Assembly (NCBI GenBank): GCA_023228645.1
Contig: JALOAT010000097.1
Span: forward strand, 1-5,374
DNA: 5,374 nt
Source: Gammaproteobacteria bacterium
Lineage (GTDB): Bacteria; Pseudomonadota; Gammaproteobacteria; Thiohalomonadales; Thiohalomonadaceae
Reading direction: 5' to 3'
The translations under genes and the position numbers were made by a program. Below are positions 5,024 to 5,374 of the stretch, in pieces (the first letter of the stretch is position 1; each line of letters starts with the position of its first letter). The notes under the pieces are model-generated. The model had not been told where the DNA came from and did not search any database. It saw nothing but the letters and a program-made list of their open reading frames with translations.

Positions 5024-5374
5024 TCAGGCCAGGCCCTTGCGGCGGTCTTCGATCTCGCGCGCCTTGGCGATCATTTTCTGGAAGCCGGCTTTGTCCTTGC
5101 AGGCATGCCCGCCGAACATCTCCATGGGGTTCAGACGCTTGGCCTTCATGAGACCGAGGCCGATGCCCTGCATGGCGAGCGCGTTCTTGATCCCCTGCAC
5201 GAAGCCGTCCTTGAAGTACATGGCCAGCGAGAACTTGAGCTCGTTGACGCGGCCGGTTTTCGCCAGGTTGTTCCAGAACAGGCGCGCGATGGCGCGCGTG
5301 GGTTGGCCTTTCGGTGCAAGGCCAAGCCGATGCGCGTAGTTGGCAAGCCCGTGCATGATGTGGGTGATAGGCAG
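5024..5374 (-). CDS. hdrC: Heterodisulfide reductase subunit C-like protein (HdrC), C-terminal part only
   Basis: The frame is open from the window edge to a TGA at 5024-5026, giving 116 visible residues. The ATG at 5354-5356 is internal, not the start, because the six preceding codons (LPITHI) continue the frame. HdrC proteins carry an N-terminal ferredoxin-like domain with two 4Fe-4S clusters that pass electrons between HdrA/QmoA-type flavoproteins and HdrB. That domain lies outside the window, so it cannot be confirmed here. The visible part is the helical C-terminal region with a TGRVNE segment typical of the family, one cysteine in GGHACKD, and a highly charged tail (AREIEDRRKG). The assignment rests on this region plus the tight linkage to hdrB (17-nt gap, hdrB ribosome-binding site right after this stop). 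Confidence 0.78.
   Translation of the reverse strand: MPITHIMHGLANYAHRLGLAPKGQPTRAIARLFWNNLAKTGRVNELKFSLAMYFKDGFVQGIKNALAMQGIGLGLMKAKRLNPMEMFGGHACKDKAGFQKMIAKAREIEDRRKGLA

Noticed and set aside
4326..5339. 337-codon open frame on the + strand opposite hdrB and hdrC
   Set aside because: It runs across two real genes on the other strand and their intergenic gap. No domain is seen.

Overview
The window looks like chromosomal DNA from a GC-rich proteobacterium. The most plausible host is a sulfur-oxidising gammaproteobacterium (or betaproteobacterium). That is an inference from two things: the protein-quality-control genes are of proteobacterial type, and a heterodisulfide-reductase-like HdrC-HdrB pair is present, as is typical of Qmo/Apr or sHdr sulfur metabolism. 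No RNA genes, insertion sequences, CRISPR arrays or phage genes were seen.

Left half, + strand (1-3228): a stress and protein-folding cluster. It starts with the 3' end of a small heat-shock protein gene (Hsp20, cut by the window edge). A CbpA-type J-domain co-chaperone follows, then a second and different Hsp20, then a DegQ/HtrA-type periplasmic serine protease with two PDZ domains. Gaps are 46, 115 and 7 nt. The first gap holds a perfect 10-bp GC-rich hairpin that touches the cbpA ribosome-binding site. The second gap contains a segment that can pair with and hide the Shine-Dalgarno of the second hsp20, a possible RNA thermometer. Together the genes would supply cytoplasmic holdases, a DnaK-recruiting J-protein and an envelope protease.

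Middle (3229-3363): a 135-bp gap between convergent genes. It is largely filled by an imperfect inverted repeat built of CCTTTGCG-like 8-9-nt units, probably a dispersed intergenic repeat that may also terminate both transcripts.

Right half, - strand (5374-3364): the 3' part of an hdrC-like gene (cut by the window edge), then an intact hdrB-like gene with both cysteine-rich CCG motifs complete. After 86 nt comes a two-CBS-domain protein. The hdrC-hdrB spacing (17 nt) implies one transcript. The CBS gene has its own good ribosome-binding site and may be co-transcribed. The Hdr pair would move electrons between a quinone or thiol/disulfide partner and a flavoprotein (QmoA/HdrA type) encoded upstream, outside the window. 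The CBS protein could sense adenylate nucleotides, but its target is unknown.

No clearly new biological system is evident. The most worthwhile leads are the post-transcriptional structures in the chaperone cluster, the repeat at 3270-3354, and the pairing of HdrCB with a CBS protein.
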